Shown: positions 1-7,259 of the stretch, in pieces
Layout: each line of letters opens with the position of its first letter
Position numbering within the stretch: the first letter of the stretch is position 1
Source: Trichormus_B sp936914905
GTDB taxonomy: Bacteria; Cyanobacteriota; Cyanobacteriia; Cyanobacteriales; Nostocaceae
Strand: one strand, 5' to 3'
Assembly (NCBI RefSeq): GCF_039871975.1
Contig: NZ_JBDPLL010000001.1
Length of the DNA: 64,000 nt
The notes under the pieces: generated by a model
Told to the model about the DNA's origin: nothing
What the model saw: only the letters and a program-made list of their open reading frames with translations
The model's database searches: none
Program-made: the position numbers and the translations under genes

Positions 1-286
1 TCCCAACCGGGGTTTACCGAGCCAGCACCTCTCGATACTGCTGGTGCGCNNNNNNNNNNNNNNNNNNNNNNNNNNNNNNNNNNNNNNNNNNNNNNNNNNN
101 NNNNNNNNNNNNNNNNNNNNNNNNNNNNNNNNNNNNNNNNNNNNNNNNNGTATCTTTCTGTGGCACTATCCTCACGATCGCTCGCACTGGACGTTATCCA
201 GCAAGTCTGGTCTTTCGGGAGCCCGGACTTTCCTCAAACCAGTCTTAATAACTGATCTGTAACTGCCTGCGCCTACTCTCCCCTAG
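1..286 (-). ncRNA. rnpB: RNase P RNA (partial, with assembly gap)
   Basis: Catalytic RNA of RNase P, which trims the 5' leader of pre-tRNAs. Read on the minus strand, the segment from about 286 to 150 carries the conserved 5' part: GGGAGAGTAGGCG, then GAGGAAAGTCCGGGCTCC, then the P3/P4-proximal segment ending in GATAGTGCCACAGAAA. After the gap, 49-1 continues with GAGAGGTGCTGGCTCGGTAAACC, as in cyanobacterial rnpB. The 3' half lies beyond the window edge. The gap falls where Nostocales rnpB often carries short tandem repeats in P12 (family knowledge), which may explain the failed assembly. The 5' end is estimated, not mapped. Confidence 0.9.
50..149. other. Assembly gap of 100 N inside rnpB
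   Basis: Exactly 100 N, the usual placeholder for a gap of unknown size. It interrupts rnpB between its 5' third and the central domain. Confidence 0.99.
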
Positions 287-368
287 ATCCAGTTTAAGCC
301 TTGATAGCCCCTTCTGTGTTGTTCAGTTATCAGGTAATTGGTAATTTTTCCCCAGTCCCCAGTCCCCA

Positions 369-1085
369 TCACTTTTTCTTATTCCAAGGTAAAGCATAAG
401 TCCAGTGTAATTTCTCAATAGTAAACGGACAATTGATAATTGATATTGGAGGAATATTTAGACCCGGAGCTAAGCCAACACGCAATTCAGATATTCTCAG
501 CACCAATTGAAAAGAAAATTCTACTTTCTTTTTACCATCCATAAAATCTTTGTACAAACCCTTAAAGTTTTTATTATTCCTCATACCAACAATATCAATT
601 AAAGGTTCTCCTGGTTGATATGTTCCTGTGTCTTTATCCCTCTTTAACACATCTTCTGCGGTAACATTTTCAGAAATTGTTTTCTTAGGAGCAATAATAG
701 TTGGAACTTGTGGTATTGCTAAATCACGCCTGAGGTCTGGAGATTTACGAATCACTCTGCGGGATCTTTTGGTATGTTCCACAACCCAAGAACTATTATC
801 CCAGTCCACATATACCGCTAAACTTTCTGATTTATTATCAATAGTAATTGACATTTCTTTCAAATTGTCTTTCAATTTCTCCAAATAATATGTGCCTGTA
901 CCAAAGGAAATCCCTACTTTATTGTCAATATTTTGTTCTTTCAATTGTTCATCAACAGCACTTTTTTGGAAACTTAGCATCACCATGTCGTCGATAGATT
1001 CAATCATCCGATTGACTGTGTAATATATTCCTAGAATATAAACTGTCAAAATAATTAGATTTTGATCACCGCTTTGTACTGCCAT
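369..1085 (-). CDS. Conserved hypothetical protein downstream of corA
   Basis: I do not recognise a family. About 238 residues from an ATG at 1085; a TTG at 1100 would add five residues. The N-terminus holds one weak hydrophobic stretch (NLIILTVYILGIYYTV) that could be a membrane anchor. The rest is hydrophilic and basic, with a patch near the middle (KRSRRVIRKSPDLRRD). It lies 13-28 bases after the corA stop on the same strand, so the two are probably co-transcribed. No nuclease, transferase or nucleotide-binding motif is visible. It could be a cyanobacterial membrane-associated protein of unknown role. Confidence 0.6.
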   Translation of the reverse strand: MAVQSGDQNLIILTVYILGIYYTVNRMIESIDDMVMLSFQKSAVDEQLKEQNIDNKVGISFGTGTYYLEKLKDNLKEMSITIDNKSESLAVYVDWDNSSWVVEHTKRSRRVIRKSPDLRRDLAIPQVPTIIAPKKTISENVTAEDVLKRDKDTGTYQPGEPLIDIVGMRNNKNFKGLYKDFMDGKKKVEFSFQLVLRISELRVGLAPGLNIPPISIINCPFTIEKLHWTYALPWNKKK

Positions 1086-1113
1086 ATAACTGTTAATCAA
1101 CTTCCTGTATGAT

Positions 1114-2271
1114 TTAAACTTTATTCTTACTTAATTTGATTTGAAATAAATTAGAAGGCCAACCCTTTTGCAAGGAAAATATTATTAACCCACCAGAGAT
1201 TACTGCCATCAATCCCAGACATAATGGATATCCCCAATACCAATTTAATTCGGGCATATTATATGGTGATTTTTCAGTATTAAAATTCATCCCATATATT
1301 CCAGCTACAAAGGTTAGAGGGATAAAAATTGATGAAACCACAGTTAGTAATTTCATGATTTCATTAATTTTATTGCTAACTGCTGAAAGATATACATCCA
1401 TTAATCCAGATGCCAATTCTCGGTAAGTTTCCACCATATCTATCACTTGTACAGTATGATCATAACAGTCTCGTAGATAGATGCGTACATCATCACTAAT
1501 TATTTCACTACTATCTCTAATCAAAGAATTAATTGCATCCCTTTGAGGCCAAATTGCTCGACGTAATTGTAATAATTCTCTCCTGATTTTGTAAATTTGT
1601 TGTAATGTTTGCGGCGTAGGCTTAACAATTACTTCTTCCTCTAACTCTTGAATGCGTTCTCCATAGAGTTCTAGCACTGGAAAAAAACCATCAATAATTG
1701 CATCCAATAGAGAATAAGCTAAATAGTCTGATCCTTGTTTACGAATTATGCCTTTGTTATCTTCAATTCTGGTTCTTACTCCGTCAAAACAATCATATTC
1801 CGGTTCTTCTTGAACTGTCAGTAAATAATGTTTGCCCAATACTAAATTTACTTGCTCACTATGAAAACCATAGCTTCTCTCTTTTGGTATTACCATGCGA
1901 GCAATAATCAGTAATTGGTCTTCATAGTCCTCCATTTTGGGACGCTCTGCCATATTTACCATATCTTCTAACACCAGAGAATGTAAATTAAAAACCTGCC
2001 CCAATCTTTCTAAGATATCTCTATTCCCTAAACATTGAACATCGACCCAGGAAACTGATTCAGTATCTAAATAATTAGTACAATCTTCTGGGTTATTTAT
2101 TTGTACACGAATCAATTCAGTTTGGTTGTAATCAATCAAAATAATATTTGGCTGTACAGCATTTTTATCAATAATTATTGTGTCTGGAATAGTTCCTTGT
2201 TGATGATAATAGTCCTGTATGGACGTGAGTTTATTTATATTTTTAGGAAGACGGTGAATTTTCTTAATCAT
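1114..2271 (-). CDS. corA: CorA-type magnesium/cobalt transporter
   Basis: Pentameric inner-membrane channel for Mg2+ (and Co2+). The protein has about 385 residues with the family order: an acidic soluble alpha/beta domain, a long helical stalk (residues about 150-310, rich in E, R and L), then two C-terminal transmembrane helices (SSIFIPLTFVAGIYGMNF and a second one before the C-terminal lysines). The selectivity motif YGMN sits at the end of TM1, followed by the loop NMPELNWYWGYP. I chose the ATG at 2271; the TTG just before it would add one residue. The next gene on the strand starts within 30 bases, suggesting a small operon. Confidence 0.93.
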   Translation of the reverse strand: MIKKIHRLPKNINKLTSIQDYYHQQGTIPDTIIIDKNAVQPNIILIDYNQTELIRVQINNPEDCTNYLDTESVSWVDVQCLGNRDILERLGQVFNLHSLVLEDMVNMAERPKMEDYEDQLLIIARMVIPKERSYGFHSEQVNLVLGKHYLLTVQEEPEYDCFDGVRTRIEDNKGIIRKQGSDYLAYSLLDAIIDGFFPVLELYGERIQELEEEVIVKPTPQTLQQIYKIRRELLQLRRAIWPQRDAINSLIRDSSEIISDDVRIYLRDCYDHTVQVIDMVETYRELASGLMDVYLSAVSNKINEIMKLLTVVSSIFIPLTFVAGIYGMNFNTEKSPYNMPELNWYWGYPLCLGLMAVISGGLIIFSLQKGWPSNLFQIKLSKNKV

Positions 2272-2353
2272 CAAATTTTACCTATAGTAGTTAGCGGTCA
2301 GCGGTTGGTAGTTGGTGTCTGATATATGATCACGGCTCTTCCCTGTTGCTTGT

Positions 2354-2396
2354 ATAAAAAAAGTTTGCCTTTTTGTCAAGACAAACTTTAGAAAAA
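2354..2396 (-). terminator. Rho-independent terminator of groEL
   Basis: On the minus strand AAAGTTTG pairs with CAAACTTT (2360-2367 with 2382-2389), followed by a T run (TTTTTTTATAC). It lies about 35 bases after the groEL stop. Confidence 0.7.
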
Positions 2397-2427
2397 ATTA
2401 CACCTTATTTATTTGGGACAAGGGTGA

Positions 2428-4125
2428 TTAGAACATACCCATACCACCCATACCACCCATACCACCCATACCACCCATACCACCCATACCACCCATACCA
2501 CCCATACCACCCATACCACCCATACCAGCTTCAGAAGCAGCAGCTTTCTTTTCAGGCTTTTCAACAACGATTGCTTCGGTGGTTAAAACCATACCCGCGA
2601 TAGAAGCGGCGTTTTGTAATGCAGAACGGACAACTTTAGCAGGGTCGATAATACCTGCGGCGATTAAGTCTTCAAATTCTCCAGTAGCAGCGTTGTAACC
2701 GATGTTAATATCGGTTTCTTTGACTCTAGAAACAATGACGGAACCTTCAGCACCAGCATTGTCTGCAATTTGCTGTAAAGGTGCTTCTAATGCTCTTTGC
2801 ACAATCTCAGCGCCAATTTTTTCTTCAGCGTTGAGGCTATTTTTAATAGCATCTATTTTTGTAGACAGGTGAATTAAGGTTGTACCACCACCAGGAACAA
2901 TACCTTCTTCTACTGCCGCTTTGGTAGCGTTGAGAGCATCTTCAATCCGCAGTTTACGGTCTTTGAGTTCGGTTTCTGTGGCTGCTCCCACTTTAATTAC
3001 TGCTACACCACCAGCCAGTTTGGCAATGCGTTCTTGGAGTTTTTGAGAATCGTAATCGGAATCTGTTTCTTCCAACTGTTTGCGAATTTGGGCGATTCGC
3101 TTCTGCACTTCTGGCTTGGTGGAACTACCAGCGACAATGGTGGTATTTTCTTTGTCAATGGTGATTTTCCGGGCTGTACCCAACATTTCCAAAGTAGCTG
3201 TATCCAAGCTCAAGCCGATTTCTTCAGAAATCATCTGGCCATCGGTGAGAATGGCAATATCTTGTAATAAGTCTTTGCGACGTTCGCCAAAACCAGGGGC
3301 TTTAATGGCTGCAACGGCTAAAACCCCCCGTGCTTTGTTAACTACTAAGGTTGCTAAAGCATCACCTTCTAAATCTTCAGCAATGATCAACAAAGGCTGA
3401 CCTAAACGGGTAACTTTTTCCAGTACAGGTACTAAATCCTGAATGGCGCTGATTTTTTTGTCTGTAATTAGGATGCGGGCGTTTTCAAATTCCACCTTCA
3501 TCCGGTCGTTATTGGTGATGAAATAGGGAGAAATGTAACCCCGGTCAATCTGCATCCCTTCGACTACTTCTAATTCGGTGGTCAGGGATTTGGATTCTTC
3601 AACGGTGATCACACCATCTTTGGTGACTTTTTCCATTGCTTGTGCCAGCATATTGCCGACTTCTTCATCGTTACCAGCGGAAACAGTAGCTACTTGAGCG
3701 ATCGCACTACCTTCTACTGGCTTGGCTACTTGAGCAATTTCAGCTATCAGTGCCTCAACAGTTTTATCTATACCCCGCTTTAAAGCAATGGGGTTTGTAC
3801 CTGCCGCTACGTTTTTGAGTCCTTCTCGCACCAAGGCTTGTGCTAAAACCGTCGCAGTTGTAGTACCATCTCCAGCCACATCCTTAGTTTTGGATGCCAC
3901 TTCTTGGATCAATCTTGCTCCAGTATTTTCTAAAGGATCTTCTAATTCAATTTCCTTGGCAACGGTGATACCATCGTTGACAATTTGAGGGATACCAAAT
4001 TTTTTTTCTAACAGGACGTTACGACCTTTTGGCCCCAAGGTGATCTTCACTGCGTCGGCCAGAGCGTTAATACCCTTTTCTAAAGCCCGCCGAGATTCGT
4101 CATCAAATGCAATAATTTTCGCCAT
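2428..4125 (-). CDS. groEL: Chaperonin GroEL (stand-alone copy)
   Basis: 60-kDa chaperonin that folds proteins in a double ring with ATP. The start is the ATG at 4125 (MAKIIAFDDESRRAL); upstream in-frame codons overlap the CIRCE operator and are not used. Typical GroEL blocks are present: TLGPKGRNVLLEKKFG, the ATP-binding GDGTTTATVLAQ, and EEGIVPGGGTTL. About 565 residues. No groES precedes it, so this is probably the monocistronic GroEL (GroEL2/Cpn60) that cyanobacteria carry besides groESL. The C-terminal tail is an expanded GGM repeat. CIRCE implies HrcA-controlled heat-shock regulation. Confidence 0.97.
   Translation of the reverse strand: MAKIIAFDDESRRALEKGINALADAVKITLGPKGRNVLLEKKFGIPQIVNDGITVAKEIELEDPLENTGARLIQEVASKTKDVAGDGTTTATVLAQALVREGLKNVAAGTNPIALKRGIDKTVEALIAEIAQVAKPVEGSAIAQVATVSAGNDEEVGNMLAQAMEKVTKDGVITVEESKSLTTELEVVEGMQIDRGYISPYFITNNDRMKVEFENARILITDKKISAIQDLVPVLEKVTRLGQPLLIIAEDLEGDALATLVVNKARGVLAVAAIKAPGFGERRKDLLQDIAILTDGQMISEEIGLSLDTATLEMLGTARKITIDKENTTIVAGSSTKPEVQKRIAQIRKQLEETDSDYDSQKLQERIAKLAGGVAVIKVGAATETELKDRKLRIEDALNATKAAVEEGIVPGGGTTLIHLSTKIDAIKNSLNAEEKIGAEIVQRALEAPLQQIADNAGAEGSVIVSRVKETDINIGYNAATGEFEDLIAAGIIDPAKVVRSALQNAASIAGMVLTTEAIVVEKPEKKAAASEAGMGGMGGMGGMGGMGGMGGMGGMGGMGGMGMF
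2440..2520. repeat. 9-bp coding tandem repeat (GGM tail of GroEL)
   Basis: Nine uninterrupted copies of CATACCACC on the plus strand, encoding nine consecutive Gly-Gly-Met units, flanked by partial GM units. Near-perfect nucleotide identity between units suggests recent slippage. Confidence 0.95.
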
Positions 4126-4157
4126 GTTTAATTTTTCTAACGCTTCCATTAGACAAT

Positions 4158-4184
4158 TTAGCACTCACAGGTAAAGAGTGCTAA
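4158..4184 (-). promoter_or_regulatory. CIRCE operator (HrcA binding site)
   Basis: Perfect inverted repeat TTAGCACTC, nine-base spacer, GAGTGCTAA. This is the textbook CIRCE element, bound by the heat-shock repressor HrcA. It lies 33 bases upstream of the groEL ATG. Confidence 0.96.
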
Positions 4185-4283
4185 TAGTTTCAGCTATTCA
4201 ATTTTACAACTAGTCATAAAAAATTGATTAATATTACAGTTGATGCTCATTTTGGATACTAGCAGTAATGGTTGAATCGGGAG

Positions 4284-5366
4284 ATGAATTTAGACAACTC
4301 CCTTAGATCCCTTGGTATTGCTAACCCTAGCGGCACCGGCTGGTTGGCGGTAGTATTTACTTTTATTTTGGCTTGGCTTGTAACTTGGCGTTTGATTCCC
4401 GCCATCCGTCAATTTGCCTTGCGGGTAGGTTGGGCTGACCAACCGAACGCTCGACGACTTAACCGAGAACCCTTACCTAATGCCGGAGGTTTGGCTATCT
4501 ATGCCGGTGTTATTGCCGCTTTAGTATTAGCCAGTCTTTTACGACCCATTGAACTCCAAGGCGTATTAGCTCAGGTGTTAACTGTACTTCTGGGAGGTTC
4601 GATATTAGTCCTAGTTGGCTTTATTGATGACCAATTTGGCTTACCCCCTTCTGTGCGTTTGTGGGCGCAGATGATCACAGCCCTGTTGTTGGTGGCTAAT
4701 GGGATTAGTATCAAAGTCACATTTGGTACACCTATTGACTCACTATTGTCAATGGCATTGACAGTATTGTGGGTAGTAGGTATTACCAATGCCATTAACT
4801 TGATGGATGGGATGGATGGTTTAGCTGGCGGGATTAGTTTTATTACTGCCATGAGTTTGTTAGGGGTTTCTGCTCAGTTTGACAATCGGGCAGCAGCAAC
4901 GCTAGTTTTAGCTGCTTTGGGAGGTGCAGCACTCGGCTTTTTAAGACACAATTTTCACCCTTCACGCATCATCATGGGTGATGCTGGAGCATACTTTTTT
5001 GGCTATGTACTAGCAGCAACTAGCATATTAGGAAAACTTCAACAAAATACTGTTTATGCTCTTGTCCCGACGATTTTATTTCTGATGTTGCCAGTATTAG
5101 ACACCACTCAGGTGTTTGTGCGGCGACTTTTAGCAGGAAAAAATCCCCTGAGTACACCCGGTAAAGACCATCTACACCACCGTTTGCTGGCTTGGGGTTT
5201 CTCGCAACGTCATGCGGCTTTTACTCTGTGGTCAATCACCTTGTTTTTTAATTTGCTGGCAATGAGAATACAAGGTATGACTTTATCTGTGATGCTGGCT
5301 TCTGCCACCACTATTATTTTGCTTTTGGGTTTTACTATCTGGCAGAGAATCCATAGTAATTCGTAA
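4284..5366 (+). CDS. MraY/WecA-family glycosyl-1-phosphate transferase
   Basis: Polytopic membrane enzyme of glycosyltransferase family 4. It transfers a sugar-1-phosphate from a UDP-sugar to undecaprenyl phosphate, the first step of a lipid-linked cell-wall or O-polysaccharide intermediate. About 10 hydrophobic segments alternate with the family loops: the acidic IDDQFGLPP (FIDDQFG), NAINLMDGMDGLAGG (the NxxNxxDGxDGLA motif) and MGDAGAYFFGY, then the histidine-rich HLHHRLLAWG typical of WecA-like members. The start is the ATG at 4284; TTG at 4272 is an alternative. Its orientation is divergent from groEL. Which sugar it uses cannot be read from the sequence. Confidence 0.88.
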   Translation: MNLDNSLRSLGIANPSGTGWLAVVFTFILAWLVTWRLIPAIRQFALRVGWADQPNARRLNREPLPNAGGLAIYAGVIAALVLASLLRPIELQGVLAQVLTVLLGGSILVLVGFIDDQFGLPPSVRLWAQMITALLLVANGISIKVTFGTPIDSLLSMALTVLWVVGITNAINLMDGMDGLAGGISFITAMSLLGVSAQFDNRAAATLVLAALGGAALGFLRHNFHPSRIIMGDAGAYFFGYVLAATSILGKLQQNTVYALVPTILFLMLPVLDTTQVFVRRLLAGKNPLSTPGKDHLHHRLLAWGFSQRHAAFTLWSITLFFNLLAMRIQGMTLSVMLASATTIILLLGFTIWQRIHSNS

Positions 5367-5367
5367 T

Positions 5368-5601
5368 TAGGGTTTGCTGAAAAAGTCTTTTCGTAAGGAC
5401 TAGGAGTCAGGAGTCAGGAGTCAAGAGGGAGAATTAGAAGGAGCTAAGAATAGTCTCAAATCTGGGAAAGTGATTGGCTTTTGATGGTTTCAAGGCTTAT
5501 TCCTTGCAGCTTATTCACCTTTTCAACCCCTGAAACTCTTGATTTATAGAGGGTTTCTGTTTATATAGCTTAACGCCACGCTAGGCTATCAGCAAGCCCT
5601 A
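5368..5601. mobile_element. MITE-like element (about 234 bp)
   Basis: Terminal inverted repeats TAGGGTTTGCTGA (5368-5380) and TCAGCAAGCCCTA (5589-5601) match with one mismatch and are flanked by AATT on both sides. There is no coding capacity. The interior contains three copies of GGAGTCA-type repeats. It sits two bases after the glycosyltransferase stop. Confidence 0.6.
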
Positions 5602-5791
5602 ATTAATAATGCGTAATTCGTAATTAATCATACAAATTACTAATTAAGATGCAAATCATATAATGATTGAAAGCATTTTTTCGCTAGAACTTGTATTTTT
5701 CCAAACTCAAATTTAATTGGAAGTCCCTTAATTACGAATTACGAATTACATATCCCTCATGGGAGCGTGAGGCATTATTAAGAATTAGAAA

Positions 5792-6532
5792 TTACATTAC
5801 CATGCCACCATCGATATTAAAAACTTGTCCAGTGATGTAAGCTGCGGCGGGATCAGCTGCTAGAAAGCTCACCATACCAGCAATATCTTCTGGTTCACCA
5901 AAACGCCCTAATGGTATGTATTGCAGAATACCTTCCGCTGTGATATCACTGGTCATGTCAGTGGTGATAAAACCAGGGGCAACTGCGTTTACAGTAATAC
6001 CACGGCTGGCTAGTTCTTTCGCGACGGTTTTGGTAAACCCAATTACACCTGCTTTGGCAGCGCTGTAGTTGGCTTGTCCAGGGTTGCCCATTTGCCCAGC
6101 AACGGAGGATATGTTGATAATTCGTCCTGAACGTTGTTTAAGCATAATTCTACTAACAGCTTTTGTACATAGAAATACACCTGTTAGATTTAAATCTATT
6201 ACTGCTTGCCATTCTTCCAGTTTCATTCTTAATAGCAGGGTATCGCGGGTAATACCTGCATTGTTGACTAGGATATCAATGCGTTTAAATTTGGCTAAAG
6301 TTGTGTTTATCAGTGTATCTACTTGATCTGATTGAGAAACGTCTGCTTGGAGGGTGATCGCATCACCTCCGGTTGCTGTAATTCTTGCTACTACTTGGTC
6401 TGCTGCTGCACTAGAATTGGCATAGTTAACAACGACTTTTGCTCCTTGAGAGGCTAGTTGGAGAGCGATCGCACGTCCGATTCCTCTTGATGCACCTGTG
6501 ACAATTGCAACTTGATCCTGTAATAATGTCAT
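5792..6532 (-). CDS. fabG: 3-oxoacyl-[acyl-carrier-protein] reductase FabG
   Basis: NADPH-dependent short-chain dehydrogenase performing the first reduction in each round of type II fatty acid elongation in the cytosol. About 246 residues, the usual FabG length. Visible are the nucleotide-binding TGASRGIG (12-19), the NNAG structural motif, the catalytic Ser in INISSVAGQMGNPGQ and the Tyr-x3-Lys pair in YSAAK; the C-terminal VFNIDGGMVM is typical. I placed the start at the ATG at 6532 because a GAGGAAAA ribosome site lies just upstream; an upstream in-frame ATG would add seven residues. No fatty-acid genes flank it, as is common in cyanobacteria. Confidence 0.95.
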   Translation of the reverse strand: MTLLQDQVAIVTGASRGIGRAIALQLASQGAKVVVNYANSSAAADQVVARITATGGDAITLQADVSQSDQVDTLINTTLAKFKRIDILVNNAGITRDTLLLRMKLEEWQAVIDLNLTGVFLCTKAVSRIMLKQRSGRIINISSVAGQMGNPGQANYSAAKAGVIGFTKTVAKELASRGITVNAVAPGFITTDMTSDITAEGILQYIPLGRFGEPEDIAGMVSFLAADPAAAYITGQVFNIDGGMVM

Positions 6533-6738
6533 TGAATTTTCCTCAATCTTCAAGATACGGTGCTAATTATTCTATGGTGATTCGGGGATGATTTAAGTAT
6601 TTAAGCTCATATTTTGAATAACTATATCCCCGACTTCTTTGAGAAGTAAAAATCTATATCCTGGGATTGTAGTAAAATTACATCACAATAATGTTTATTA
6701 AAAATTTTGTCATACCCCACTGGCAAAAGAAAAAATAT

Positions 6739-6935
6739 ATGGTAACTAACATTGAAATTAACGAAAATCTACCTCAAGAAGCCTAAGCTTTTAGTAACTA
6801 TCGAACAGCCACTTCATTGACAAAAACTGCTTTAGATGAGTAAATCTAAGGTCGTAAACAAGTTAAGGTATTGGAACTTTTTGGTACTATTAACTTACGA
6901 GGTAGATTATAACTACAAGCAACAACGACAAACAA
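6739..6935 (+). pseudogene. VapB-like antitoxin remnant
   Basis: Readable frame with four or more stop codons: an N-terminal IEINENLPQEA, then SNYRTAT, LTKTALDE, GRKQVKVLELFGTINLRG. The order resembles small VapB antitoxins (DNA-binding N-terminus, then the R-x-x-x-V-x-x-L-x-G region). It ends just before a vapC fragment in the normal vapB-vapC arrangement. It is non-functional because of the stops. It is the main content of the 700-base gap between fabG and the TPR gene. Confidence 0.55.
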
Positions 6936-6936
6936 T

Positions 6937-7008
6937 ATGAACGTCCTTATTGATACTTCCGTGTGGACTCGTGCATTGCGGTTAAACCAGCTAAATGATA
7001 ATCTCTGA
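6937..7008 (+). pseudogene. VapC (PIN) toxin N-terminal stub
   Basis: Reads MNVLIDTSVWTRALRLNQ and then stops at a TGA after 23 codons. M-x-V-L-I-D-T-S-V-W is the first strand of a VapC PIN-domain ribonuclease, with the first catalytic Asp. The rest of the gene is missing. It sits one base after the VapB-like remnant. Confidence 0.6.
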
Positions 7009-7259
7009 TTTACTTACTCTTCATCCTTTTAGTAGGATAATAATACTGACACATCAAACATTTTTCAGCTAGCTATAATCAAGATTTTCATACCTTTATC
7101 AAACACTGTTACAAGCTTATTGATAGAGCGATCACGCATCATAAATCTGCTAACATCAAATAACCACCCTAATATCCAGTAACCTTACATCCATCATATA
7201 TCATAGATTGCATAGACACATACCGCTGCAAATACTAACTAACGGATAGGGAAGGTTTA

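Noticed and set aside
2434..2520. Possible CRISPR-like short repeat array
   Set aside because: The units are contiguous 9-mers without spacers and encode GGM in frame with groEL.
2373..2603. Open frame with tyrosine/histidine/proline repeats opposite the groEL tail
   Set aside because: It is the antisense reading of the GGM-coding 9-bp repeat and has no start context or homology.
3080..3400. 106-codon open frame on the plus strand
   Set aside because: Entirely antisense to groEL; composition reflects the opposite strand's codon bias.
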